The translations under genes were made by a program, and so were the position numbers. This document shows, piece after piece, positions 18,196 through 26,099 of a DNA stretch of 64,000 nucleotides; within the stretch, counting starts at the first letter, position 1; each line of letters opens with the position of its first letter. The stretch comes from Betaproteobacteria bacterium (GTDB lineage: Bacteria; Pseudomonadota; Gammaproteobacteria; Burkholderiales; Rhodocyclaceae). The stretch lies in contig WRIU01000001.1 in assembly GCA_009782565.1 (NCBI GenBank), positions 378,367 through 442,366 on the forward strand, in the 5' to 3' direction. The notes under the pieces are model-generated. The model saw nothing but the letters and a program-made list of their open reading frames with translations, was not told the origin of the DNA and did no database searches.

Positions 18196-18720
18196 TCAGC
18201 GGCTCTTTCGAGCCGGAGCGACGACCATTACCATCAGACGCCCTTCCATCTTGGGCATCTGTTCGACCTGGGCAACATCTTCCAGGTCGGCTTTGATCCG
18301 TTCAAGCTGCCTCAGACCAAACTCCTGGTGCGCCATCTCGCGCCCCCGGAAACGCAAGGTCACCTTGCACTTGTCGCCGTCTTCCAGGAAACGGCGCAGG
18401 TTGCGTAGCTTGATCTGGTAATCGTTTTCATCGGTACCCGGTCGCAGCTTGATTTCCTTGACCTGCACCTGTTTTTGCTTCAAACGGGCTTCGTGGGCTT
18501 TTTTCTGCTCCTGGTAACGGAACTTGCCGAAATCCATCACCTTGCATACGGGCGGTTGCGCCATCGGCGCAATTTCGACCAAATCCAACCCAGTCTCCTC
18601 AGCCGCTTCGAGCGCCGCACGCAGGGACATGATCCCAAGCGGCTCTCCATCCTCACTGACCAGACGAACTTCAGGCGCGCTGATTTCCTCATTTACGCGC
18701 TGTTTTTTTTCTTGAACGAT
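18196..18720 (-). CDS. infC: Translation initiation factor IF-3, with a rare ATC start codon
   Basis: No ATG, GTG or TTG gives a full-length N-terminus: the first in-frame ATG (18630) removes about 30 conserved residues. Reading from ATC at 18720 gives (M)[20 protein letters not shown] and then [25 protein letters not shown] sequence, totalling 174 residues, the normal IF-3 length. A GGAGAG sits 6-7 bases upstream. Rare AUU/AUC starts are the known basis of infC autoregulation, because IF-3 rejects non-standard starts. IF-3 binds the 30S subunit and checks the start codon-anticodon pairing. thrS ends 26 bp upstream. Confidence 0.93.
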   Translation of the reverse strand: MVQEKKQRVNEEISAPEVRLVSEDGEPLGIMSLRAALEAAEETGLDLVEIAPMAQPPVCKVMDFGKFRYQEQKKAHEARLKQKQVQVKEIKLRPGTDENDYQIKLRNLRRFLEDGDKCKVTLRFRGREMAHQEFGLRQLERIKADLEDVAQVEQMPKMEGRLMVMVVAPARKSR

Positions 18721-18746
18721 GGTTCAACTCTCCACAAAAGCCAATA

Positions 18747-20663
18747 TCAGACTGCCGCCGCCTTCGCTTCTATTTCGCGAAGCCAACGCTCAATCAACGA
18801 ATCGAGAGACATTTGGCCAAGATCCTGGCCGCCCCGGACACGCACCGCCACCGTTGCCGTCGCTTTTTCCTTCTCGCCCGCGACGATCTGGTACGGCAGC
18901 TTGTGCATACTGTGCTCGCGGATTTTATAGTTGATTTTTTCGTTTCGCAAATCGACTTCTACACGAAAACCCGCATCGCGCAACTTTTGCGTGACATTTT
19001 CTGCATAATCGGCCTGTCCTTCCGAAATATTCATCACCACCGCCTGCACCGGCGCGAGCCACAGCGGCAGCGCGCCTGCATGATGTTCGATCAGGATGCC
19101 GATGAAACGTTCCAGCGATCCCAGAATCGCGCGGTGGAGCATGATCGGTGTTTTGCGCGCATTGTCTTCGCTCACGAACTCCGCGCCAAGCCGTCCCGGC
19201 AGGTTGAAATCCAGTTGCAGCGTCCCGCATTGCCACACCCGCCCAAGGCTGTCCTTGAGCGAAAATTCGATCTTCGGGCCGTAAAACGCGCCCTCCCCCG
19301 GCTGCAATTCGTAGGCCAGCCCCTGGGCGTCGAGCGAAGCGGCCAGCGCCGCTTCGGCGGTATCCCACTGCGCGTCGGTTCCCACCCGCTTGTCGGGGCG
19401 CGTCGAGAGTTTGACCAGCACGTCGTTGAAGCCGAAATCGCGGTAAATCTTTTGCAACAGGCGAATGAATTCTGCCGATTCCGGCTGCACCTGCTCTTCG
19501 GTGCAAAAGATGTGCGCGTCGTCCTGAACGAAATTACGCACCCGCATGATGCCGTGCAGCGCGCCCGATGGCTCGTTGCGGTGACAGGAGCCGAATTCGG
19601 CCATCCGCAGCGGCAGGTCGCGGTAACTCTTGAGCCCCTGATTGAAAATCTGGATATGGCAGGGGCAGTTCATCGGTTTGACCGCGTACTCCCGTTTTTC
19701 GGACTGCGTCGTAAACATCAGTTCCGAATACATGTCCCAATGCCCGGAACGCTCCCACAGCGCGCGGTCGACGATCAGCGGCGTCTTGACTTCCTGATAG
19801 CCGTGACGCTGGAGCGTCCGCCGCAGGTATTGCTCAACCTGCTGCCACAGCGTCCAGCCCTTGGCGTGCCAGAACACCATCCCCGGCGCTTCGTCCTGGA
19901 GATGGAAAAAATCGAGCTGTCGGCCAAGTTTGCGATGGTCGCGTTTTTCGGCCTCTTCGATCATGTGCAGCCAGGCGTCGAGGTCTTCCTTTTTCGCCCA
20001 CGCCGTGCCGTAGACGCGCTGGAGCATCTCGTTGGCCGAGTCGCCGCGCCAATAGGCCCCGGCAAGCCGGGTGAGCTTGAATACCTTGAGTTTTCCGGTC
20101 GAAGGCACATGCGGCCCCCGGCAAAGGTCGACGAAATCGCCCTGCCGGTAGAGCGACACATCTTCGCCTTCCGGAATCGAGGCAATGATTTCGGCTTTGT
20201 AATGCTCGCCGATGCTCTTGAAGAACGCGATGGCCTTATCGCGCGGCCACACCTCCCGCGTCACGGGCAGATCACGGCGGGCGATCTCTCCCATGCGCGC
20301 CTCGATGGCCAACAGGTCTTCCGGCGTAAATGGGCGCTTATAGGAAAAATCGTAGTAAAACCCGTTTTCAATCACCGGCCCGATCGTAACCTGTGCGTCC
20401 GGGAACAATTCCTTCACCGCCTGCGCCAGCAAGTGCGCGCAGGAATGGCGGAGAATATCGACCCCTTCCGGGTTTTTGTCGGTAATGATTGCCAGAGCCG
20501 CGTCCGACTCGATGCGATGGGACACATCCACCAGCCGCCCGTCCACTTTTCCGGCCAGCGCCGCCTTGGCAAGCCCCACGCCAATCGAGGACGCAACGAT
20601 GCCCACAGTGATTGGCTGATCGAAACTTCGGACAGAACTGTCGGGCAGGGTGATATTCGGCAT
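18747..20663 (-). CDS. thrS: Threonine-tRNA ligase
   Basis: 638 residues from the ATG at 20663 ([14 protein letters not shown]). Domains in order: TGS (1-60), editing domain with [16 protein letters not shown], class II core with [10 protein letters not shown] (zinc cysteine), [19 protein letters not shown], and a C-terminal anticodon-binding domain. It charges tRNA-Thr. The ATG lies only 5 bases after the CCA end of tRNA-Val and no Shine-Dalgarno fits between them, so the processed mRNA would be almost leaderless. The conserved TGS start makes this ATG secure all the same. Confidence 0.97.
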   Translation of the reverse strand: MPNITLPDSSVRSFDQPITVGIVASSIGVGLAKAALAGKVDGRLVDVSHRIESDAALAIITDKNPEGVDILRHSCAHLLAQAVKELFPDAQVTIGPVIENGFYYDFSYKRPFTPEDLLAIEARMGEIARRDLPVTREVWPRDKAIAFFKSIGEHYKAEIIASIPEGEDVSLYRQGDFVDLCRGPHVPSTGKLKVFKLTRLAGAYWRGDSANEMLQRVYGTAWAKKEDLDAWLHMIEEAEKRDHRKLGRQLDFFHLQDEAPGMVFWHAKGWTLWQQVEQYLRRTLQRHGYQEVKTPLIVDRALWERSGHWDMYSELMFTTQSEKREYAVKPMNCPCHIQIFNQGLKSYRDLPLRMAEFGSCHRNEPSGALHGIMRVRNFVQDDAHIFCTEEQVQPESAEFIRLLQKIYRDFGFNDVLVKLSTRPDKRVGTDAQWDTAEAALAASLDAQGLAYELQPGEGAFYGPKIEFSLKDSLGRVWQCGTLQLDFNLPGRLGAEFVSEDNARKTPIMLHRAILGSLERFIGILIEHHAGALPLWLAPVQAVVMNISEGQADYAENVTQKLRDAGFRVEVDLRNEKINYKIREHSMHKLPYQIVAGEKEKATATVAVRVRGGQDLGQMSLDSLIERWLREIEAKAAAV

Positions 20664-20668
20664 GGAAT

Positions 20669-20745
20669 TGGTAGGCGCGATTGGACTCGAACCAACGACC
20701 CCCACCATGTCAAGGTGGTGCTCTAACCAACTGAGCTACGCGCCT
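20669..20745 (-). tRNA. tRNA-Val (anticodon GAC)
   Basis: The minus strand begins AGGCGCGTAGCTCAGTTGGT and ends with encoded CCA. The anticodon arm is CCACC / TTGACAT / GGTGG, giving GAC, which reads GUC and GUU. The T arm contains GTTCGAGTC. It is the first gene of the thrS-infC-rpmI-rplT-pheST unit, driven by the promoter at 20760-20787. Confidence 0.96.
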
Positions 20746-20759
20746 GCTAAAGAGGCGGA

Positions 20760-20787
20760 ATTATAAGTGAGAAAACGGCGCTGTCAA
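20760..20787 (-). promoter_or_regulatory. Sigma-70 promoter for tRNA-Val-thrS operon
   Basis: On the minus strand a consensus TTGACA (20787-20782) and a consensus TATAAT (20765-20760) are separated by 16 bases. Transcription would begin about 8 bases before the mature tRNA. This near-perfect promoter fits a strongly expressed tRNA and translation operon. Confidence 0.88.
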
Positions 20788-20952
20788 GAAGCAACGACAC
20801 TACCTTATTCAACCATAAAGCCAGGATCAAAAAATATAGCGTTGTAATTTAATTTGTATAAATAAATATGCAAATTAAAGAATCATTCCCGCGATTGGCG
20901 ACGAAAAGCCTTGTTGCCATGTCAGGCATTATCAAGGAGAATTATTGCCCTG

Positions 20953-20999
20953 AAAAAAACAGGTGAGTCGGCGAGTGTTTCGCTACGCCTGTTTTTTTT
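20953..20999 (+). terminator. Terminator-like hairpin inside the pntAA leader
   Basis: AAAAAACAGG and CCTGTTTTTT form the outer stem, GCGAG/CGC an inner one, and eight T follow. It ends 36 bp before the pntAA start codon, so it would either end a short upstream RNA or act as an attenuator for the transhydrogenase genes. Any upstream plus-strand transcript can only start within the preceding 200 bp. Confidence 0.65.
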
Positions 21000-21035
21000 G
21001 TGTGTTGGTCAGATATTGACCGGACGGGGGTTCAT

Positions 21036-22169
21036 GTGCCGGAACAAACAAAGATTGGCGCGTTACGCGAGACCGTGGCGGGCGAGCAGCGCATCACGAT
21101 GACGCCAGATGTTGCTAAACGCTATCAGGCGTTGGGCGCGCAGTTGCTGCTGGAAAAGGGGCTCGGAGCCGATACGTTTCTGCCCGATAGTGCTTTTCCA
21201 CTGGAAAATTTCGCGGCCTCCGGACGTGAGGTTCTACAGCAAGCGGACATCGTGCTGAAAGTTCAGCCACCGGACACCATTGAACTGGCGGCGATGAAAG
21301 AAGGTTCCGTTCTGATTGGCCTGTTGCAGCCCTACTCCGACATCGAGCAAATCAAGGCGCTACAGGCGAAGAAAATCACGGCGTTCGCGATGGAACTTCT
21401 GCCGCGAATCACGCGGGCGCAAAGCATGGATATTCTCTCCTCGCAGAGCACAATTGCCGGGTACCAGTGCGTGCTGATCGCGGCGGAACATTGCCCGAAA
21501 TTTTTTCCAATGCTCACCTATGCAGCCGGAACGATCCGTCCAGCGCGCGTATTAGTCATCGGCGCAGGCGTTGCGGGACTACAGGCCATTGCGACGGCCT
21601 GGCGGCTCGGGGCGATGGTCGAGGCTTACGACATTCGTCCTGAAACGCGCGAGCAAATCGAATCCTTGGGCGCCAAGTTTGTGGATACCGGCGTCTCAGC
21701 GGTCGGTACAGGCGGTTATGCGCGCGAACTGACCGATGACGAAAAGCGCCAACAAGCCGAAAAACTGGCGCGCGCCGTGGCGCAATGCGATGTGCTGATC
21801 ACCACTGCGGCGGTTCCGGGCAAACGCGCGCCGCAGATCATCAGTGCGGACATGGTCGCCGCCATGAAACCGGGTGCGGTGATCGTCGACATGGCAGCCG
21901 AAACGGGGGGCAATGTCGCGGGAACCGTCGCGGGCGGTAAAGTACGCACGGAGAATCAGACGCTCATCATCGGGCCGACTCACATCGCCAGCCGCATGCC
22001 GGTACATGCCTCGGAGATGATCGCCAAAAATCTGTTCAATTTCATCTCCCCTTTCATCAAGGAGGGAACATTGACGCTCGATTGGGAAGACGAAGTGCTC
22101 ATCGGCACTTGCCTGACCCATGCCGGAGAACTCCGGCACACCGGCGTCAAACAGGCTCTCGGCCTGTAA
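21036..22169 (+). CDS. pntAA: NAD(P) transhydrogenase subunit alpha, part 1 (soluble NAD(H)-binding domain I)
   Basis: 377 residues from a GTG at 21036, preceded at the right distance by GGGGG; a start further upstream at 21000 would lie inside the terminator hairpin. RETVAGEQRITMTPDVAKRYQ, RAQSMDILSSQSTIAGYQ, the dinucleotide fold VIGAGVAGLQAIATAWRLGAMVEAYD and TTAAVPGKRAPQIIS are characteristic of alanine dehydrogenase/PntA domain I. It binds NAD(H) on the cytoplasmic side. Together with PntAB and PntB it couples proton entry to NADPH formation. The alpha subunit is split in two, as in many alpha- and betaproteobacteria. Confidence 0.95.
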   Translation: MPEQTKIGALRETVAGEQRITMTPDVAKRYQALGAQLLLEKGLGADTFLPDSAFPLENFAASGREVLQQADIVLKVQPPDTIELAAMKEGSVLIGLLQPYSDIEQIKALQAKKITAFAMELLPRITRAQSMDILSSQSTIAGYQCVLIAAEHCPKFFPMLTYAAGTIRPARVLVIGAGVAGLQAIATAWRLGAMVEAYDIRPETREQIESLGAKFVDTGVSAVGTGGYARELTDDEKRQQAEKLARAVAQCDVLITTAAVPGKRAPQIISADMVAAMKPGAVIVDMAAETGGNVAGTVAGGKVRTENQTLIIGPTHIASRMPVHASEMIAKNLFNFISPFIKEGTLTLDWEDEVLIGTCLTHAGELRHTGVKQALGL

Positions 22170-22196
22170 CCGTCGAATAAGCAAGGAATAAGGATT

Positions 22197-22484
22197 ATGG
22201 AAGGTTTCGTTGCGGCATATATCTTCATGCTGGCCGCTTTTACCGGTTATGAAGTCATCTCCCGCGTGCCGGTCATTCTGCACACACCTCTGATGTCGGG
22301 TTCCAACTTCATTCACGGCGTCGTCCTCGTCGGCGCGATGGTCGCCTTGGGCAACGCCGATACGCCGCTCGAACAAGCCATCGGCTTTGTCGCCGTATTG
22401 CTCGGCGCAGCCAATGCCGCAGGCGGTTATGTCGTGACCGAACGGATGCTGGCCATGTTCAAAAACGAAAAGAAAGGAAACTGA
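22197..22484 (+). CDS. pntAB: NAD(P) transhydrogenase subunit alpha, part 2 (membrane)
   Basis: 95 residues with three hydrophobic helices. EVISRVPVILHTPLMSGSNFIHG is the conserved membrane signature of domain II from the alpha side, followed by GAANAAGGYVVTERML. It anchors the soluble domain I subunit and forms part of the proton channel with PntB. It starts 27 bp after pntAA and pntB begins 3 bp after its stop, so translation is probably coupled. Confidence 0.96.
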   Translation: MEGFVAAYIFMLAAFTGYEVISRVPVILHTPLMSGSNFIHGVVLVGAMVALGNADTPLEQAIGFVAVLLGAANAAGGYVVTERMLAMFKNEKKGN

Positions 22485-22487
22485 CCC

Positions 22488-23924
22488 ATGCAGGAAATCC
22501 GATGGCTGATCAGCGCAAGCTACTTCATTGCCGCCATTCTTTTCATTTTGGGCCTGAAAAAGATGAGTTCGCCGGTCACGGCGCGTAAAGGCATCGTCTG
22601 GGCCGGTTTGGGCATGGTTCTGGCAACCTTGGTGACTTTCCTGACGCCGGGCATGCCGACGGGCAACATCGTCCTGATGACGATTGCGATTGCCATTGGA
22701 GGCTCCATTGCCTGGGTTTCCGGCAAGAAAGTCGCCATGACCGACATGCCGCAAATGGTAGCCATCTATAACGGCATGGGCGGCGGCGCGGCGGCGGGGA
22801 TTGCCGCCGTCGAATTCGCGCGCGGGCACATGGCTGGCACGATGTTGTTTACGCTGGCCACACTGGGCGCTTTGATCGGGTCGGTATCCTTTTCCGGTTC
22901 ATGCGTAGCGTTTGCCAAGTTGCAGGGTTTGATGAAAAAAGCCTACCGCCTGCCCGCGCAGAACACCGTCAACATCGCCCTGGCCCTGGTGACGCTTGGG
23001 CTGGGAATCGCCATCGTCTGGCTTGGTCAGGCAGCCTCTCCCGATCCCATCCATGACTTGTTGTTTGGCAAGGGGCCGTTGGCGGTTCCCCCCTGGCTCC
23101 TGGTCGGCTTTTTCATCTGCGCGCTGGCCTTGGGCGTCGTCGTTACGCTGCCGATTGGCGGCGCCGACATGCCGGTGGTCATCTCGCTGTTCAACGCGTT
23201 TACCGGGCTGGCGGTCGGCTTTGAAGGCTACGTCATGGGGAATCCGGCGCTGATCATTGCTGGTATCGTCGTCGGCGCAGCTGGTACGCTGCTCACGCAG
23301 TTGATGGCCAAGGCGATGAACCGCCCGATCACCAATATCCTGTTCCAGCCGATCAGCGGCGAAGCGCAGGCGAGCGGTACGGTCAACGGTACGATGAAAG
23401 AAGTCTCCGCGCTCGACGCAGCGGCGATGATGCACTACGCCAACAAAGTCATCATCATTCCCGGTTACGGCATGGCCGTAGCAGGCGCGCAGCATAAAGT
23501 CAGGGAGATGACCGAGTGGCTTGAAAACGCCGGGGTCGATGTCAGATTCGCCATTCACCCGGTTGCCGGACGGATGCCGGGCCACATGAACGTCTTGCTG
23601 GCCGAAGCGGGCGTGCCTTACGACAAGATTTTCGATCTGGAAGAAATCAATTCTGATTTCAACCAGGCCGATATCGCGCTGGTCATCGGCGCAAACGACG
23701 TGGTCAACCCCGTGGCGCGAACCGACAAGGCCAGCCCGATCTACGGCATGCCGATCTTGAATGCCGATTACGCGTCACAGGTCATCGTCGTCAAACGCGG
23801 CCAGGGCGCAGGTTACTCCGGTATCGAAAACGCCCTGTTCTACATGGAAAATTGCCGCATGCTGTACGGCAGCGCCCAAAAAGTCATCGCCGACGTAATC
23901 CAGAACCTCAAGACGATGGAATGA
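22488..23924 (+). CDS. pntB: NAD(P) transhydrogenase subunit beta
   Basis: 478 residues: eight or nine membrane helices up to about residue 280, then a soluble NADP(H)-binding domain III. MVAIYNGMGGGAAA, GADMPVVISLFNAFTGLA and SGSCVAFAKLQG mark the membrane part; IIPGYGMAVAGAQHKVREM, HPVAGRMPGHMNVLLAEA, GANDVVNPVARTD and KRGQGAGYSGIEN mark domain III. It completes the proton-translocating transhydrogenase. Its last 17 bases overlap the 3' end of tyrA on the opposite strand. Confidence 0.97.
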   Translation: MQEIRWLISASYFIAAILFILGLKKMSSPVTARKGIVWAGLGMVLATLVTFLTPGMPTGNIVLMTIAIAIGGSIAWVSGKKVAMTDMPQMVAIYNGMGGGAAAGIAAVEFARGHMAGTMLFTLATLGALIGSVSFSGSCVAFAKLQGLMKKAYRLPAQNTVNIALALVTLGLGIAIVWLGQAASPDPIHDLLFGKGPLAVPPWLLVGFFICALALGVVVTLPIGGADMPVVISLFNAFTGLAVGFEGYVMGNPALIIAGIVVGAAGTLLTQLMAKAMNRPITNILFQPISGEAQASGTVNGTMKEVSALDAAAMMHYANKVIIIPGYGMAVAGAQHKVREMTEWLENAGVDVRFAIHPVAGRMPGHMNVLLAEAGVPYDKIFDLEEINSDFNQADIALVIGANDVVNPVARTDKASPIYGMPILNADYASQVIVVKRGQGAGYSGIENALFYMENCRMLYGSAQKVIADVIQNLKTME

Positions 23925-24798
23925 GCGGGGCTTGTGCCTCCCCCCATTTCGTCCGCGCCTGCCGCGCTTCTTCAAAAAGCTGCTCAAGCCGTTGGCCGTT
24001 GCCGGAGAGCAGCAGGGAGCGGATGAGGGCAAGCTCGCCGAGGTATTGGTCGAGTTCGCCTACGAGCGCCTGACGGTTGGCAAGGCAGATGTCGCGCCAC
24101 ATTTCGGGATGACTGGCGGCAATGCGGGTGAAATCGCGGAAGCCACTGGCGGCATAGGAAAACAATAGCTCGGCGTTGGCGCGTCCTGCGAGTTCATGGA
24201 CAAGCCCGAAGGCCAACAGGTGCGGCAAGTGGCTGACGGCGGCAAATACACGGTCGTGATCCTGGGGGGGCATGTCGACGACCAACGCGCCGCAGGCCTG
24301 CCATGCTTTCCGTACCATCTCAACGGCAGCAGGATCGTTTTCCGGCAACGGGGTCACGACCGTGCGCTTTCCCCGGAAAAGCGCAGTACTGGCGGCTTCT
24401 ACGCCGCTTTTCTCGGTTCCGGCAATGGGATGCGCGGGGATGATGCGCGACAGTTGGGCATCGAGGTGGTGATAAATGGAGGCCATGACGACGTGCTTGG
24501 TACTTCCGGCGTCGGTGACGATGGTCGGCGCTTGCAAGTGAGGAGCCATCGCTTCCATGACCGCGTCGGTCTGGCCTACCGGCATTGCCAGCAGGACGAA
24601 ATCGGCTCCATCGAGCGCCGAAGCCCAATCCAGGGCAATTTCGTCAATCACGCCAAGCGCCTTGGCGCGTCCGAGCGACTCCCGTGAGCGCCCAATGCCG
24701 ACCACATGCCCCACTTCTTTCCTGTCGCGCAGCGCGAGCGCGAAGGAACCCCCGATAAGCCCGACGCCGCACACTACCAGTTTGCCGATCAAGGCCAT
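23908..24798 (-). CDS. tyrA: Prephenate (arogenate) dehydrogenase
   Basis: 296 residues. The N-terminal Rossmann motif is VVCGVGLIGGSFALALR; LAMPVGQTD, TDAGSTKH, HPIAGTEKSGVEAA and a C-terminal helical dimerisation domain (SGFRDFTRIAASHPEMWRDI) fit TyrA. It oxidises prephenate to 4-hydroxyphenylpyruvate for tyrosine. A good GGGGAG precedes the ATG. It is the third gene of pheA-hisC-tyrA, but 161 bp of non-coding repeat-like DNA separate it from hisC, unlike the overlapping pheA-hisC junction. Confidence 0.95.
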   Translation of the reverse strand: MALIGKLVVCGVGLIGGSFALALRDRKEVGHVVGIGRSRESLGRAKALGVIDEIALDWASALDGADFVLLAMPVGQTDAVMEAMAPHLQAPTIVTDAGSTKHVVMASIYHHLDAQLSRIIPAHPIAGTEKSGVEAASTALFRGKRTVVTPLPENDPAAVEMVRKAWQACGALVVDMPPQDHDRVFAAVSHLPHLLAFGLVHELAGRANAELLFSYAASGFRDFTRIAASHPEMWRDICLANRQALVGELDQYLGELALIRSLLLSGNGQRLEQLFEEARQARTKWGEAQAPLIPSS

Positions 24799-24835
24799 GA
24801 CGTACTCTCCCCTGTTTCTCTCATTTTTCTCCCGT

Positions 24836-24959
24836 TTGAGTCACCCCTGCCTGAAGGCCGGGGATTCCTCGATACGGTTTAGGGGAGCCTTCGGCTCCCC
24901 GTTACGCTTTGTCTCGCTTGACTCCGCCATAAATGGCGGAGGTTGCGCGAGACACGTGT
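24836..24959 (-). mobile_element. Possible right-end relic of an IS200/IS605-type (TnpB) transposon
   Basis: On the minus strand the hisC-tyrA spacer contains a hairpin GGGGAGCC/GGCTCCCC (24900-24882), then GAGGAATCCCCGGCC and AGGCAGGGGTGACTCAA forming a second hairpin (24863-24844) that ends in TCAA. A GAATCCCC stem, closing GGGG and TCAA resemble the right ends of IS200/IS605/IS1341 elements, where the guide-RNA scaffold of TnpB ends. A short open frame across it reads NGEPKAPLN...EESPAFRQG, like tails read through such ends. No tnpA or tnpB is present. This rests on pattern memory, not on a database match. Confidence 0.45.
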
Positions 24960-26099
24960 TCAAGCCAACGCCTGCCGCAACGCCGCGATGAAGCGCGCGT
25001 TTTCTTCCGGCAAGCCAATGGAGACGCGCAACCATTCCGGCATGCTGTAACTGGCAATGGGGCGCACGATGACCCCCTGCGCGAGCAGGGATTGGTCGAC
25101 TCGGGCGGCATCGCCGACCCGGACGGTGACGAAGTTGCCGAAGGATGGTATCCATTCCAGTCCCAATTCGGCAAAGGCCGCCGTCAGTTGAGCCATGCCC
25201 CGGCGGTTGTTTTCAGCAACGGCTTCGACGAAATCCTGATCTTCGAGCGCGGCCACAGCGGCGGCCTGCGCCACGGTGGAAGCGTTGAAGGGTTGCCGCA
25301 CCCGGTTCATGAGGTCAGCGACTTCCGGATGCGCGACACCATATCCAAGGCGCAGCCCCGCCAATCCGTAAGCCTTGCAGAGTGTACGGGAAACCAGCAG
25401 GTTGGGAAAACGCGCCACCCAGGCGATAGAGCCGTAGCGCGCTTCAACCGGCAGAAATTCGGTATAGGCCTCATCGAGTACCACCAGCACATCCTGCGGC
25501 ACGCGGGCGATAAAGGCTTCGATTTCGTTGCCCGGCAGGAAAGTCCCAGTGGGATTGTTGGGATTGGCGATGAAAACGATGCGGGCGGTCTGGTCGATGG
25601 CTGAGAGCATCGCGTCGAGGTCATGGCCGTAGTTTCTGGCAGGGACCTGGATGCAGCGCGCGCCGCGCGCAATCGTCGCCAGAGGATAGACCGCAAACGA
25701 ATACTGGGCGAAAACCGCCGACGCGCCGGGTGAAAGAAACGCCTGAGTGGCGATTTCAAGCACATCGTTGGAACCGTTGCCAATCACCAGTTGCGACATG
25801 TCCACGCCGTATTTCCGAGCCAGCGCCGCTTTGAGCGCGAAGGCGTTTCCATCCGGGTAGCGGGCGGCGTCTTCCAGCGCGGCAACCGCTGCCGCCTTGG
25901 CTTTCGGACTCATCCCAAACGGATTTTCATTGGACGCGAGCTTGACGATTTCCGATTCGGGGATGCCGGTTTCGCGCGCCAGCTCGGAAACGGGCTTGCC
26001 CGGCTGGTATGGCGACAGGGAACGGACATAGGCAGGGGCGCAGTTTGCGATGCAGACACTCATTGCTTGTGTTCCTGGTAGTTTGAGTTTGGCGTTCAT
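24960..26099 (-). CDS. hisC: Histidinol-phosphate aminotransferase
   Basis: 379 residues, fold-type I PLP enzyme. KLASNENPFGMSPKA, GNGSNDVLE, FIANPNNPTGT, VLDEAYTEF and the PLP lysine in SRTLCKAYGLAGLRLGYG (K242) are in order. In a pheA-hisC-tyrA context this HisC often serves both histidine and aromatic amino-acid transamination; that dual role is inference. The ATG overlaps the pheA stop (ATGA), so translation is coupled; an internal ATG at 26063 would drop 12 residues. Confidence 0.95.
   Translation of the reverse strand: MNAKLKLPGTQAMSVCIANCAPAYVRSLSPYQPGKPVSELARETGIPESEIVKLASNENPFGMSPKAKAAAVAALEDAARYPDGNAFALKAALARKYGVDMSQLVIGNGSNDVLEIATQAFLSPGASAVFAQYSFAVYPLATIARGARCIQVPARNYGHDLDAMLSAIDQTARIVFIANPNNPTGTFLPGNEIEAFIARVPQDVLVVLDEAYTEFLPVEARYGSIAWVARFPNLLVSRTLCKAYGLAGLRLGYGVAHPEVADLMNRVRQPFNASTVAQAAAVAALEDQDFVEAVAENNRRGMAQLTAAFAELGLEWIPSFGNFVTVRVGDAARVDQSLLAQGVIVRPIASYSMPEWLRVSIGLPEENARFIAALRQALA

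Larger units (their letters stand above)
20746..21035 (+). other. pntAA leader region
   Basis: A 290-bp spacer between the divergent tRNA-Val and pntAA. The first 40 bases hold the tRNA promoter on the other strand. From about 20810 to 20900 it is AT-rich and contains a possible but weak start, ATG at 20868, of a 32-codon frame with no ribosome site. A terminator-like hairpin at 20953-20999 stands right before the pntAA ribosome site. No known riboswitch class was recognised. Confidence 0.55.

Noticed and set aside
18813..20726. 637-codon frame antisense to thrS
   Set aside because: Large but low-complexity (Arg/His/Phe-rich) and fully opposite a secure thrS; it also runs into the tRNA.
20868..20966. 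32-codon leader peptide before pntAA
   Set aside because: No ribosome site and no amino-acid bias; kept only as a possibility in the leader description.
21696..22829. Frame antisense across the pntAA, pntAB and pntB junctions
   Set aside because: It crosses three real genes with well-placed ribosome sites and shows no domain.
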